This document shows positions 10,494-20,238 of a stretch of 35,122 nucleotides of DNA, piece by piece. The position numbers and the translations under genes are program-made. How positions within the stretch are numbered: position 1 is the stretch's first letter; each line of letters begins with the position of its first letter. The stretch comes from Deinococcus marmoris DSM 12784 (GTDB taxonomy: Bacteria; Deinococcota; Deinococci; Deinococcales; Deinococcaceae), in NCBI RefSeq assembly GCF_000701405.1, contig NZ_JNIV01000047.1:1-35122 (forward strand). The letters are read 5' to 3'. The notes below the pieces were generated by a model that ran no database searches, was not told the origin of the DNA, and was given only the letters and a program-made list of their open reading frames with translations.

Positions 10494-12953
10494 ATGAAAT
10501 TGCCCTATTCCTGGCTTCAAGAACTCGTTCCCAATCTTCCCCCAGTCACTGAGCTGGAACCCATCTTCGCCAATCTGGGCCTCCCGCTGGAAGGCATCGA
10601 GGACACACCTACCCCGCCCGAAGGCGTGCTGATGTCGGTCATCACGCGGGCCGAGGCGATGGAAGGCACGCAACTGGCCCGGCTGACGCTGGACACCGGG
10701 CCGCACGGCGAGCGCGTGATCGCCACGGGTGCGCCGGGTGCGGCGAGCCTTCCGGCTGGAACGGTGGTGGCGCTGGTCACGCCCGGCACCACGCTGGGCG
10801 ATACCGAGTACGGCATTCGCACCTTGCAGGGCGTCGAATCCTGGGGCATGGCCGCCAGCGCCAAGGAACTGAATATCGGCGAGAGCAGTGCCGGAATCCT
10901 GACCTTTCCGGCAGGCACGGCCAAAGCGGGAACGCCCATGCACGAGCTGTGGGCCGCCGATCAGGTGCTGGACATTGAAATCACGCCTAACCGCGCCGAT
11001 GCTCTGAGCGCGCTGGGCGTGGCCCGCGATCTGGCCGCTTTCCTCAAGCTGGAGCTGAAGCAGCCTCCCGCTGGCCCCGCCCCGCACGGCGACGGCGAAA
11101 TCCGGGTCAGCTTGCCGCTGAAGGGATTGACCATCGAACGCGATCCATCCAAAAAGCTGCGCTTCGGCTGTGACCATTTCGCGGCGCGGACGGTGGGCGG
11201 CGTGCAAAACGGCCCCTCGCCGCTGTGGATGCAGCGCCGCCTGTCTCTGGCGGGAATGCGCCCGATTGACCTGATCGTGGACGCCAGCAACTACGTGATG
11301 CTGGAACTGGGCCAGCCCACCGCGCTGTATGACCGCCGCGACGTGACCGGTGATCAGATTCTGGTGGCCTTCGGGCTGCGCCAGGGCGAGGAAGTCGCTG
11401 ACCTGATGGGCGGCACCCACACGGTTGGCCCCGAGGATCTGCTGATTCTGGACGGACGCGAGCGCGGTGTGTCCACGGTGGCCGAAGCCTTCGCCAACGC
11501 CGGACAGCCCCAGCCGGGCGCAGGGGTGCTGGGTATCGCCGGGATCATGGGCGGCGATCACGGACGCGTGCGGGCCGACACGACGGACGTGGTCATCGAG
11601 TCCGCGCATTTTGACCCGGTGTTGCTGCGCCGCACGAGTACGCGGTTGGGCCTCAAGACCGACGCCGTGTACCGCTACGAGCGCGGCGTCGATCCGCTCC
11701 TCTCACCAAAAGCCGCAGACCGGGTGGCTGGATTGCTGGCCGAATGCGGCGGCGGTCAGATCGAGCCGGGTGCAACGGTGGTGGGCGAACCGGAAATTCC
11801 CGGCGAGATCACCGCCTCTGCCGATGCCATCCGCGCCCTGCTGGGCATGACGATTGACACGGCGGAAATGCGCGCCATCCTGGGGCGGCTGGGTTGCGTG
11901 GTAACGGGCGAGGGCGACACGCTACAGGTCATGCCGCCGTCCTGGCGCGTGGACATGAACATCTGGCAGGACGTGGCCGAGGAAGTCGCCCGCCTGCACG
12001 GCTACGCCGAATTGCCCGAAACGCTGCCCACGCTGCGAATCCACGAGAGCAACATCGGGGCGTCCGCCGCCAACGACAGCCGCCAGAACCTGCGCCGCAC
12101 GCTGGCCGGGCTGGGCTTTCAGGAGGTGGTGACCTACACCTTCACCAGCGACGATGAAGCGCAGAAGGCGAGGGCCGAGGCTCCCGGCGTGCGACTGCGC
12201 AACCCGATGACGGTGGACCGCACGGCGTTGCGGACGGCGCTGTACCCCAGCCTGCTGCGCGCCGCGCTGGCCCATCCCAAGGGTGAGCGCGTCCTGCTGG
12301 CCGAACAGGGCCGCATCTTCCCGCAAAGCGGCGAAGCCGAGCGGCTGGGCCTGCTGATGCGCGGGCCGCTTGCGCCGAACACCCATCAGGGTGGCGTGGC
12401 GGGCGGATACAGCGCCTTCCGGGGCCTGCTGGAAACGCTGGCGGCCAGTCAGGGTGCGGCGCTGGAGATTCGTCAGTTGCGCGGCGAGCCTGTCCCCAGT
12501 GCCCTCCATCCTGGCATCGCGGGCGAGGTGGTCTGGAATGGGAAGGCCATCGGCTGGATCGGCGCGCTGCATCCCGAAATTGCCCAGGAATTCGGTCTGA
12601 AAGGGGAGACCTTCATTCTGGAAATCGCCCTGCCGTTGCCGGGCCGGGCGTGGGGCTTCCGTGATCCCAGCCGCGCCCCCGTCGCGTGGCGCGATCTGGC
12701 TGTCATTGCCCCGAAGAACGTGAGTTACGGCGAGGTGGCCGCGCTGCTCCGGGCCGAGGCGGGCGAAGGGCTGGAGAGTGTCGAGCCGTTTGACGTGTAC
12801 ACGGGCGATCAGATTCCAGCCGGAGCGCGCAGCGTGGCCGTGCGCCTGGTCTTCCGGGGCGCAAAAACTTTAACCGACGCGGAAGTCGATCCCGTGATGG
12901 ACCGCCTGATAGGCGCGGTGCGGGCACAGGGCTGGAGCATTCGGGAGAAGTAG
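10494..12953 (+). CDS. pheT: Phenylalanyl-tRNA synthetase beta subunit
   Basis: This 819-residue beta subunit of PheRS binds tRNA-Phe and edits mischarged Tyr-tRNA. The start MKLPYSWLQELVP is typical. A tRNA-binding OB domain follows (about 45-155, ending in EITPNRADALS with the conserved Asn-Arg). A B3/4 editing region covers about 210-395, with MLELGQPTALYDRRDV and GIAGIMGGDH. Next come the B5 domain (about 405-480), the catalytic-like core (FQEVVTYTF, LRNPMTVDRTALRT) and the C-terminal ferredoxin-fold anticodon-binding domain (about 720-819, SRAPVAWRDLAVIAP to RAQGWSIREK). Length is normal. The ribosome site AAGAGG lies 9-10 bases before the ATG. The next gene follows after only 17 bp. Confidence 0.97.
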   Translation: MKLPYSWLQELVPNLPPVTELEPIFANLGLPLEGIEDTPTPPEGVLMSVITRAEAMEGTQLARLTLDTGPHGERVIATGAPGAASLPAGTVVALVTPGTTLGDTEYGIRTLQGVESWGMAASAKELNIGESSAGILTFPAGTAKAGTPMHELWAADQVLDIEITPNRADALSALGVARDLAAFLKLELKQPPAGPAPHGDGEIRVSLPLKGLTIERDPSKKLRFGCDHFAARTVGGVQNGPSPLWMQRRLSLAGMRPIDLIVDASNYVMLELGQPTALYDRRDVTGDQILVAFGLRQGEEVADLMGGTHTVGPEDLLILDGRERGVSTVAEAFANAGQPQPGAGVLGIAGIMGGDHGRVRADTTDVVIESAHFDPVLLRRTSTRLGLKTDAVYRYERGVDPLLSPKAADRVAGLLAECGGGQIEPGATVVGEPEIPGEITASADAIRALLGMTIDTAEMRAILGRLGCVVTGEGDTLQVMPPSWRVDMNIWQDVAEEVARLHGYAELPETLPTLRIHESNIGASAANDSRQNLRRTLAGLGFQEVVTYTFTSDDEAQKARAEAPGVRLRNPMTVDRTALRTALYPSLLRAALAHPKGERVLLAEQGRIFPQSGEAERLGLLMRGPLAPNTHQGGVAGGYSAFRGLLETLAASQGAALEIRQLRGEPVPSALHPGIAGEVVWNGKAIGWIGALHPEIAQEFGLKGETFILEIALPLPGRAWGFRDPSRAPVAWRDLAVIAPKNVSYGEVAALLRAEAGEGLESVEPFDVYTGDQIPAGARSVAVRLVFRGAKTLTDAEVDPVMDRLIGAVRAQGWSIREK

Positions 12954-12970
12954 GAGGATATGCTCGTGGC

Positions 12971-13627
12971 ATGGCTTCTCAGGCTGTGAAACTCGACGTT
13001 CGGGGCTACCGGGGAGATTCGCTCGCGCACCGCTTTTTGCGGCAGGAGGGCGAAACCCGTGGTCTGGGCCTGATTCTGCCGGGCATGGGCTACGGGCTGG
13101 CCCACGCAGGGTTGCGATACCCGGAAATGCTGCTTTCTGAAATGGGCTTCGACACCCTCGGTCTGGAAACCCGTTACAGCGCGCAGGATTTCCAGTCTCT
13201 GCCCGACGAACAGGCACTGGACTGGCTGAGGGCAGATGCTCTGGGCGCGTTCGGCGCGGCTTCTGCGGCCCGCTCATATTCACGGGTCTGTATCGTGGGC
13301 AAATCGCTGGGAACCCTGAGCATGCTTGTACTCCTGGCGGAAGGAGTGATGCCCCCGTCCTCGCGCATGGTCTGGTTGACGCCGTTGCTTAAGCGCCCGG
13401 AAGTGCGGCAGGACATCACGCGGCACGCCGGGCAATCGCTGGTGGTCATCGGCACCAAGGATCCGCATTACCGCCCGGAATGGCTGGCCGAACTGGCCGT
13501 AGCGGGGGCCGAAACGCTGGTGCTGGACGCAGCCGATCACAGCTTCAACGTGGAGGGCGACGTGTTCGCGTCGCTGGGGCAACTGAAAACGCTGGTGAGA
13601 AGCATCAAAGATTTTTTGGAACGGTGA
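12971..13627 (+). CDS. Alpha/beta-hydrolase fold protein
   Basis: This 218-residue protein has the small alpha/beta hydrolase layout. The oxyanion-side loop is LILPGMGYGLAHAG, the nucleophile elbow VGKSLGT has GxSxG with an apparent catalytic Ser. GTKDPHYRPEW supplies the Asp, and DAADHSFN supplies the His. The triad is therefore complete, in contrast to the hydrolase at 14622-15581. Substrate is unknown. It starts 17 bp after pheT, probably on the same transcript. AGGAGG is 12 bases upstream of ATG 12971; another ATG at 12960 is closer to it but opens a 9-codon frame, so the start is slightly uncertain. It ends 6 bp from the stop of the convergent Nudix gene. Confidence 0.8.
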   Translation: MASQAVKLDVRGYRGDSLAHRFLRQEGETRGLGLILPGMGYGLAHAGLRYPEMLLSEMGFDTLGLETRYSAQDFQSLPDEQALDWLRADALGAFGAASAARSYSRVCIVGKSLGTLSMLVLLAEGVMPPSSRMVWLTPLLKRPEVRQDITRHAGQSLVVIGTKDPHYRPEWLAELAVAGAETLVLDAADHSFNVEGDVFASLGQLKTLVRSIKDFLER

Positions 13628-13633
13628 GAGCAG

Positions 13634-14611
13634 TCAGGCTGTTTGCTCCTTCCAGACCCTCAAGTTGTCCTGAATCAGCCTGCCGCTCAGTTCCTCGTCC
13701 TCTGGTAGCTCGTCCACGCCAAACCAGCCGACTTCCAGTACCTCGCCGTCCTGTGGGGTCAGTCGGCCTGTCACGCCCTCTGCACGGTACAGGGCTGAAA
13801 CGTTGTCCACCACATCTCCGTGCAGATACATGAAGCGGTAGTCCGGTCCGCAGAACATCTCCAGTGGCTCCAACGCATCGGCAGTGAGTCCGGTCTCCTC
13901 TAACAGTTCCCGCCGCGCACACTCCTCGAAACTCTCTCCGGGTTCCAGGCTGCCTCCTGGCACAGTCCACTTGCCCGTCCCGCCGTGTCGCAGCAACAGC
14001 AATCTGTCTTGCCCATCCGTGACCAGCACGTTCGCGCCGGGGGCAAACAGTGGGCGGGAGCCGACAAATTTCCGCAAGTCCATCAGGAAATTCCCAACAG
14101 GCGGCGCGGGCGGCGTGGGTTCCAGCGGCAAGGGCGGCAGGCCCACACGCGAGCGCAACACGTTCAGGCTCTGGCGGTTGGCGTTGTTGCTCAGCGGGGG
14201 CAGATCGTCCAGGGCAAACCAGCGCAGTTCCAGCGTCTCGCCACTGTCGTCTGGCTGGGCCTTCTCCAGCGCGGCGGCTGGGAGCGTTCCCCCCGCCCGC
14301 ATCCCCACGATGTAGATCTCGTGACCGTTGGGGTAACGGTGAAACAGTTCGGAGCCACTCTGGAGGCCGTCCGGCAAAGGCAGCAGGGCCAGATCGGGGC
14401 AGACCAGCCCGGTTTCTTCCATTAGCTCGCGCCGCGCCCCGGTCAGAAAATCCTCGCCGGGTTCCAGCGCGCCGCCGGGTTCGCCCCACAGGCCGTCGTC
14501 GCCCCGGCGCTGAAGCAGCACGCGGCCTGTCTCGTCCTGAATCAGCACGCCGACAGCGGCCCCGATCAGCGGGCGGTTGCCCCAGAGTTTGCGGAGTTCG
14601 AGAATGGACAC
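13634..14611 (-). CDS. Tandem two-domain Nudix hydrolase
   Basis: This 325-residue protein carries two complete Nudix domains. The first starts [20 protein letters not shown] and has its box at 47-69 (G47, E53, R61-E62, E65-E66, G68). A Pro-rich linker (PTPPAPP, about 165-171) follows. The second starts [20 protein letters not shown] and has its box at 220-242 (G220, E226, R234-E235, E238-E239, G241). Both boxes keep every metal-binding residue, and both domains share the same LRK-x5-RPL opening, so this looks like an internal duplication. Substrates are unknown. The start is GTG 14609-14611, with TAGACT 7 bases upstream; that box overlaps the stop codon of the preceding hydrolase gene. It may thus have its own leaderless promoter while also being read from upstream. 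Confidence 0.92.
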   Translation of the reverse strand: MSILELRKLWGNRPLIGAAVGVLIQDETGRVLLQRRGDDGLWGEPGGALEPGEDFLTGARRELMEETGLVCPDLALLPLPDGLQSGSELFHRYPNGHEIYIVGMRAGGTLPAAALEKAQPDDSGETLELRWFALDDLPPLSNNANRQSLNVLRSRVGLPPLPLEPTPPAPPVGNFLMDLRKFVGSRPLFAPGANVLVTDGQDRLLLLRHGGTGKWTVPGGSLEPGESFEECARRELLEETGLTADALEPLEMFCGPDYRFMYLHGDVVDNVSALYRAEGVTGRLTPQDGEVLEVGWFGVDELPEDEELSGRLIQDNLRVWKEQTA

Positions 14612-14621
14612 GCCAGAGAGT

Positions 14622-15581
<960 letters not shown>

Positions 15582-15619
15582 GGGGGCAGTGTAAAGCAGC
15601 CGCGTTACCCTGACTGGCC

Positions 15620-15931
15620 ATGGACCCCTCAGCCAATTCCGCCCCCAACCCCGGCGACGTGCAGGGCATCGCCTTCACGCTGGACGGCGTGGACGAGCTG
15701 ACCTTCGCGCGCATTCTGCGGGACGTGATGCACGATGACGCTTTCGGCAGGCCGCTACAAATCCAGGCGCAGGAGCCGCGCCCTGGCCTCAGCGCACGGT
15801 TGACCGTGGCGTTTCGGCGGCAGGACCGCACGCGGGCGGTGGCGGCCATGCAGCGCCTGAAAACGCTGTTGCTGCGCCACGGCGTGCAGGTGGACTCGGT
15901 CAGGGTGCCGGGTCTGGATGAGGCTCTGTGA
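15620..15931 (+). CDS. Small conserved-looking protein of unknown function (103 aa)
   Basis: I do not recognise this protein. It is soluble with mixed charge. After a disordered-looking NSAPNPGDVQG opening, the rest reads as a compact alpha/beta unit (AFTLDGVDELTFARILRDVM, LSARLTVAFRRQD, AVAAMQRLKTLLLRHG, VQVDSVRVPG). Codon use matches the neighbours. The ATG at 15620 has TACCCT (15606-15611) 8 bases upstream, a leaderless promoter facing away from the hydrolase gene at 15581, so the two starts are divergent and only 38 bp apart. It is followed by the tandem-repeat tract before the response regulator. Confidence 0.65.
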   Translation: MDPSANSAPNPGDVQGIAFTLDGVDELTFARILRDVMHDDAFGRPLQIQAQEPRPGLSARLTVAFRRQDRTRAVAAMQRLKTLLLRHGVQVDSVRVPGLDEAL

Positions 15932-15943
15932 AGGGCAGGCTGC

Positions 15944-16050
15944 TTTCCAGAGACGCCCACGTTTCTGAAGACGCAGGCCCTTTCTCAAGACAGTGCCCGC
16001 TTCTCAAGACAGCGCCCGTTCCTGAAGACAGTGCAGGTTCCTGAAGAAAG
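15944..16050 (+). repeat. Degenerate tandem direct repeats, about 19-bp period
   Basis: Six adjacent units share the pattern TTC(T/C)(T/C)(G/C)A(A/G)GACR-GC. They start near 15944, 15962, 15981, 16001, 16019 and 16038, and the units at 15981, 16001 and 16019 are most alike (TCAAGACAGTGCCCG type). The tract ends about 60 bp upstream of the TAGCAT box of the response regulator. It has no reading frame of interest and is too short and degenerate for a CRISPR array. An operator function is possible. Confidence 0.6.
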
Positions 16051-16110
16051 CGCAAGGGGCCGTTAAGAACGTGTAAACCGTTTTTGCGCGCCCAGCGCTG
16101 CCTTTGCCCC

Positions 16111-16116
16111 TAGCAT
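16111..16116 (+). promoter_or_regulatory. -10 box (TAGCAT) of the response regulator
   Basis: TAGCAT resembles the box of the CorA leader promoter. The best upstream TTGCGC (16084-16089) is 21 bases away, longer than ideal. It predicts a 5' untranslated region of about 118 nt containing small hairpins such as AGAGG-AGA-CCTCT near 16127-16139. Confidence 0.45.
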
Positions 16117-16240
16117 GTCCTTAAGCAGAGGAGACCTCTAAGCCACGGCGCGGAGTCTCGCGGACAGAAAGGGATTTCCCTCTCGCTGAGAACGTGCTTT
16201 TCTCCGGGCCAACCAGAGAGAGCTGCACAAGAGGGTGACT

Positions 16241-16909
<669 letters not shown>

Positions 16910-16933
16910 TACAGCGCGACTGACCTGCAAGGC

Positions 16934-16959
16934 CCCCTCTCTGGCAGAGGGGTTTTTTT
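16934..16959 (+). terminator. Intrinsic terminator after the response regulator
   Basis: CCCCTCT (16934-16940) pairs with AGAGGGG (16946-16952) across a 5-base loop, followed by seven Ts. A textbook rho-independent terminator 25 bp past the stop codon. Confidence 0.93.
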
Positions 16960-17046
16960 ATTAACGCTGACGCCCTCAACTCCTGGCTGTGGAAAATGAG
17001 AGGTGATCCCTTTTGCCGTCCGCGCTCAGAGGCTTACGCTGTCGGT

Positions 17047-18177
17047 ATGCAACGGTGGCTGTGTCTGTGGGTTCTGTCTGTGGTGGCCTCGGCGGGGGCG
17101 CAGGCAGTGGGAATGCAGGCGGCGGGAACACAGGCGGCGGGAATACAGGACCTGCAAAAATGCGGCGGCGTCCCGAATCCCCCGGAGTGGACGCGTTCCG
17201 GGGTGTATTCGGGCCTGCTGGGCACGGGGGCGATCACGCTGGGGCTGGACATTCAGGACAGCGATTCCAGCCGCTACTTCTACGCGGGCCGTCCCTTGGA
17301 CCTGCGGCTGACGACCTTTCACTCCGGCGAGACCCTGATCTTGCAGGAGGAAGTTCGCAGGTCGCTGGGATCGGCCCCCGTCGTCACCGGCTGTTTCACG
17401 CTGACCCGCACAGGCGGTGCGCTGCGCGGAAGCTGGAAAGCGCCGGGCACGGTAAAAACGCTCAGGGTCAGTCTGGAGCCGCTGAACGTGGCGAAGCTGC
17501 CCCTGAAACTGCCTTCCTCACCCGGACTGCAAAAGCTCCGCAGCAGCGATCCACTGGCCTTCGTCAAGCTGAACCGTGCCTGGGTGGTGGCCGCCGATGG
17601 CCGGAGCGTGCGGGAGCCGCTGTCGGGCCTGGAATATCCCCGCCTGCCGGATGCCAGCCCTGCGCTTCAGGCCGCGCTCCAGGACCGCCTGCTGTTCAAC
17701 GCCGTCAACGCGCTGGAATGTGGGTCAAACCTGCCCGAGGACAGCCGGGGAGACGGCTACAGCCTGAACGCGGGCGTGACCCTGCTGACGCCCCGGCTGA
17801 TCAGCCTGCGCGAGGATGTCGACTACTACTGCGGCGGCGCGCACCCCGACAACTTCACCGTGGGCCTGATTCTGGACCGCGTCAAGGGCCGCCCCGTGCC
17901 GCTGGCTGCCCTGTGGCCCAGCCTGACCCCCACCCGCTTGAAGGCGCTGTATCTGGCCGCGTTCACGTCTGACCCGGCCTCCGAATGCGACGACGTGCTG
18001 CGCGAAATGGACAGCAGTTTTGCCGTTTCGCTGAGCAGCGGCGGGCTGACCCTGACCCCCGATACGCTGCCCCATGTCGTGACGGCCTGCGCGGAGAGCG
18101 TGGTCATTCCCTACGGACAGCTCCGGCGCGGGGCGAATGTCGGATCGCCGTATTTTGCTGAGCTGTATTCCAAATAG
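17047..18177 (+). CDS. Secreted DUF3298-like protein
   Basis: This 376-residue protein begins with a signal peptide (QRWLCLWVLSVVASAGAQA). A short AVGMQAAGTQAAGIQ stretch encoded by a 15-bp minisatellite follows. The first half is of unknown fold. The second half carries DUF3298/RsiV-like features: VDYYCGGAHPDNFTVGLILDRV, a VPLAALWP phrase and a final TACAESVVIPYGQLR strand, as in proteins that bind cell-wall-active ligands. Six Cys may form disulphides outside the cell. The ATG at 17047 was chosen because it opens the signal peptide and has TTGCCG (17013-17018), 16 bases, TACGCT (17035-17040) and a 6-base gap before it. The in-frame upstream ATG at 16996 would destroy the signal sequence. 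Confidence 0.75.
   Translation: MQRWLCLWVLSVVASAGAQAVGMQAAGTQAAGIQDLQKCGGVPNPPEWTRSGVYSGLLGTGAITLGLDIQDSDSSRYFYAGRPLDLRLTTFHSGETLILQEEVRRSLGSAPVVTGCFTLTRTGGALRGSWKAPGTVKTLRVSLEPLNVAKLPLKLPSSPGLQKLRSSDPLAFVKLNRAWVVAADGRSVREPLSGLEYPRLPDASPALQAALQDRLLFNAVNALECGSNLPEDSRGDGYSLNAGVTLLTPRLISLREDVDYYCGGAHPDNFTVGLILDRVKGRPVPLAALWPSLTPTRLKALYLAAFTSDPASECDDVLREMDSSFAVSLSSGGLTLTPDTLPHVVTACAESVVIPYGQLRRGANVGSPYFAELYSK
17101..17145 (+). repeat. 15-bp tandem repeat, three units
   Basis: Units of pattern CAGGC(A/G)G(T/C)GGGAA at 17101, 17116 and 17131 lie in frame directly after the signal peptide and encode QAVGM, QAAGT and QAAGI. Copy-number change would add or remove five residues without a frameshift. 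Confidence 0.85.
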
Positions 18178-18210
18178 CCATTTTTCATTCTGACCGCCGA
18201 GTAAATTGCC

Positions 18211-18246
18211 GAACGCTGCCGGGAACCTTGATTCCTGGCAGCGTTC
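18211..18246 (+). terminator. Long hairpin after the DUF3298-like gene
   Basis: GAACGCTGCC (18211-18220) pairs perfectly with GGCAGCGTTC (18237-18246), with a further GGAA/TTCC pair inside. No T run follows, so it may be an RNA-stabilising or inefficient terminator hairpin. Confidence 0.5.
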
Positions 18247-18302
18247 TGGTTATCACAGTCCCGAGAATTTATTTCCCAGGGTGTCAGAGTTTTTTAAGAG
18301 TT

Positions 18303-18441
18303 TATACGGATTCCGGTTGAAAGGTGTTGAAAACACCTGAAAATCCGAACGGAGTGAGCAGGAGAAAAACGGGTTCCGGGCTTGGAGTGCAGGAATCGGC
18401 GCTGTCCCGATTTCTGCGCGAAACAGACGGAATCCGTTTTA
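18303..18441 (-). repeat. Inverted-repeat element C, copy 1 (MITE-like)
   Basis: This roughly 139-bp segment has inverted ends (TATACGGATTCCG at the left, CGGAATCCGTTTTA at the right). It is the reverse complement of 23053-23190, with many substitutions but matching blocks such as GGTGTT(T)TCAACACC and CGGAACCCGTTTTTCTC. It has no coding capacity. Its right end supplies or abuts the TAA stop of the 139-residue protein at 18439-18858. Confidence 0.8.
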
Positions 18442-18858
18442 CTTGCGCTTGGTCTTGGAGCGGGTCTGTCCCAGTGCCTGGCCCTTCTCGTAGCTGGCCT
18501 GCATCTTTTTGCGGGTTTCGGCGGCCATCTGCTTGAAATCCACCAGTCCGGCTTCGATGGCCTCGACGGAAGGCTTGATCGTGCCGCCCTTGCGCGCAGC
18601 AGCCAGCTCGCGGTTGACTTCTTCAAACCACTTATCGAATTTGGGCGTGGTTTCAAACAGCATTTCCTTGGTGTCGCGCTGATAGGTGCCCTCGCTGCCC
18701 CGGCGCGTGAACTGTTTGGGCATGGTGAAGCGTTCGGGCATGTAAGCGGCCTCGAACTTGCCGTCACGCACCGCGTCGCGGAACATTTTGACGAAAGTAT
18801 CGCTGCGCTGGGGATTGCTGAGTTCGTGAACCTGCTCACTGAGTTTCTTGTAGGTCAT
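18439..18858 (-). CDS. Protein of unknown function, 139 aa
   Basis: I do not recognise this protein. It is soluble and mostly helical, with an N-terminal YKKLSEQVHELSNPQRSDTF, a middle part rich in Phe, Lys and Glu (FETTPKFDKWFEEVNRELAAARK), and a strongly basic tail (GQTRSKTKRK). There is no signal peptide and no Cys. The start at 18858 has GGAGG about 8 bases upstream, a true Shine-Dalgarno unlike the leaderless neighbours. Codon use is similar to other genes in the window. The stop codon coincides with the end of element C, so the original C-terminus may have been altered by insertion. The basic tail could indicate nucleic-acid contact, but nothing stronger can be said. Confidence 0.7.
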   Translation of the reverse strand: MTYKKLSEQVHELSNPQRSDTFVKMFRDAVRDGKFEAAYMPERFTMPKQFTRRGSEGTYQRDTKEMLFETTPKFDKWFEEVNRELAAARKGGTIKPSVEAIEAGLVDFKQMAAETRKKMQASYEKGQALGQTRSKTKRK

Positions 18859-19206
18859 GTTGTTGCCTCCGGTTCAGGAGTATGGACGGAATCGCCGAGC
18901 TTTGTAAAGCCCCCCGGGTTGATCCGTGCAACTCAATCACTTCATGAAACGGTGGGAATTGACGTGGTCTTAACCACCTGTATGTTGACTGATCTAAAAG
19001 ACACGGGTCAATTTCTTCAGCCAGCCACGTTTTTGAAAGAAATGGCAGCTCTGGAGTTCTGAGAAAAGTCTGGCAAAATATGGGTCGCCTGATGATCTGC
19101 GATTTCAGCTCTGGACGGTTCTTCTCATTTCTCAAAAGAGAGCTGGTTTCGTGGCTGCCGTATTTCATGACTTAATGGCCCCGGATAAATGGCCAGACCC
19201 AGCGGC
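18859..19206. other. Non-coding stretch of lower GC
   Basis: No supported gene. It holds the ribosome site of the 18858 gene, several short imperfect direct repeats (CAGCTCTGGA at about 19048 and 19109) and no clear promoter until TATGCT at 19207. A 110-codon minus-strand frame covering it has no start signal or recognisable sequence. Confidence 0.4.
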
Positions 19207-19219
19207 TATGCTCGGTGGC

Positions 19220-19468
19220 ATGGACGATCTGCGCGGCTGGCTGGGTCTGCTGTGTCTGCTGCTGGCAGGCGCGGGCTGGGGCTTTCAGGTTTCGCGTCAC
19301 GGGGTAACCTGGGCGGCGCTGGCGGTGACCCTGGTTGCCAGCGTCACGGGGCTGGCCCTGACCACAGACGCTTTCCTGCGCGGCCACGATCTGCCGCTGG
19401 TGCTGGGCCTGACCGGGGCGCTGGGAGTGGCCAGCCTGGCGGTCTTCAGCAAACGGGACGGCCCATGA
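19220..19468 (+). CDS. Small membrane protein, three predicted helices
   Basis: This 82-residue protein is almost entirely hydrophobic, with predicted membrane segments at about 6-21 (WLGLLCLLLAGAGWGF), 28-46 (VTWAALAVTLVASVTGLAL) and 57-74 (LPLVLGLTGALGVASLAV), and a basic end KRDGP. The family is not recognised. Longer in-frame starts exist at 19151 and 19208. The ATG at 19220 is chosen because TATGCT (19207-19212) lies 7 bases before it, the leaderless arrangement, and because the first helix then starts near the N-terminus. It lies 89 bp before def on the same strand but probably has its own transcript. Confidence 0.6.
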   Translation: MDDLRGWLGLLCLLLAGAGWGFQVSRHGVTWAALAVTLVASVTGLALTTDAFLRGHDLPLVLGLTGALGVASLAVFSKRDGP

Positions 19469-19557
19469 TCCGGCGCAGGTCATGGGCGGCCAGTCCCCGC
19501 ACAAGTTGACCCATACCTCTGTCGACTGCCCGCCCGTCTGGTAAAACAGACAGCACT

Positions 19558-20238
19558 ATGACCGGGCAAACGACTCCCACCTGGACCCCCGCAGAGGCGC
19601 GCGTGTATCCGCTGCGCCTGTACGGCGATCCGATCCTGCGCCGCAAGGCCAAACCGCTGACCCTGAGTGACACGCTGAATGTGCCGGGGGTGGGACCGCA
19701 GAGCGTGCGGCAGGTGGCCGCCGCCATGCTGGAAACCATGTTCGAGGCGCGTGGTGTGGGCCTGGCCGCGCCGCAGGTGGGCCTGCCGGTGCGCCTGTTC
19801 GTGGCCGTGGAATACGAGGACGACGAGGAAGAGAACGAGGGCCAGGACTCTCCGCTGCGCTCGCGGGTGCTGCGTGATTTCGTGATGATCAATCCGGTGG
19901 TCAGCGTGCTGAACAAGAAAAAAGACCGGTCCTATCAGGAGGGCTGCCTGAGCATCCCCGGCATCTACGAGGAGGGCGTGCCGCGCGCCCGCGCCGTATC
20001 GGTCAAATACACCGATCTGGACGGCAACCAGAAGATTCTGGAGGCCGAGGATTATCTGGCCCGCGTTTTCCAGCACGAGCTGGATCACCTGGACGGCGTG
20101 CTGTTTCTGGACCGCCTGCCCCCCGAGGTGACCGACGATTACCGCAAGGAACTGCTGGCCATTCAGCAGAAGTCCAGGACGCTGATCGGCGATCTGGCCG
20201 GGGCAGACCGCCTGCGCCGCGAGCGTGGCGGTGCGTGA
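19558..20238 (+). CDS. def: Peptide deformylase
   Basis: This 226-residue metalloenzyme removes the formyl group from the N-terminal methionine of new proteins. The three signatures are present: GVGLAAPQVG (66-75), EGCLSIPG (128-135, metal ligand Cys130) and QHELDHLDG (172-180, ligands His173 and His177, catalytic Glu174). The protein is longer than the usual 170-190 residues. An acidic insertion (EYEDDEEENEGQDSPLRSR, about 85-103) lies between motifs 1 and 2, and there is an extended tail after LDRLPPEV. No Shine-Dalgarno is visible before ATG 19558. The fmt frame overlaps or closely follows its end, so the two formyl-methionine cycle enzymes are likely cotranscribed. Confidence 0.96.
   Translation: MTGQTTPTWTPAEARVYPLRLYGDPILRRKAKPLTLSDTLNVPGVGPQSVRQVAAAMLETMFEARGVGLAAPQVGLPVRLFVAVEYEDDEEENEGQDSPLRSRVLRDFVMINPVVSVLNKKKDRSYQEGCLSIPGIYEEGVPRARAVSVKYTDLDGNQKILEAEDYLARVFQHELDHLDGVLFLDRLPPEVTDDYRKELLAIQQKSRTLIGDLAGADRLRRERGGA

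Noticed and set aside
10479..11609. Long minus-strand open frame within pheT
   Set aside because: It is a shadow of pheT with no signal or motif.
12960..12989. Nine-codon ORF behind AGGAGG after pheT
   Set aside because: The ATG is too close to the ribosome site and the frame ends after nine codons; the site more likely serves the hydrolase start at 12971.
15944..16050. Tandem repeats as a CRISPR array
   Set aside because: Units are about 19 bp, degenerate and contiguous with no spacers, and there are no cas genes.
18836..19168. 110-codon minus-strand frame in the low-GC gap
   Set aside because: It overlaps the 18439-18858 start, has no ribosome site or -10 box and shows no family features.
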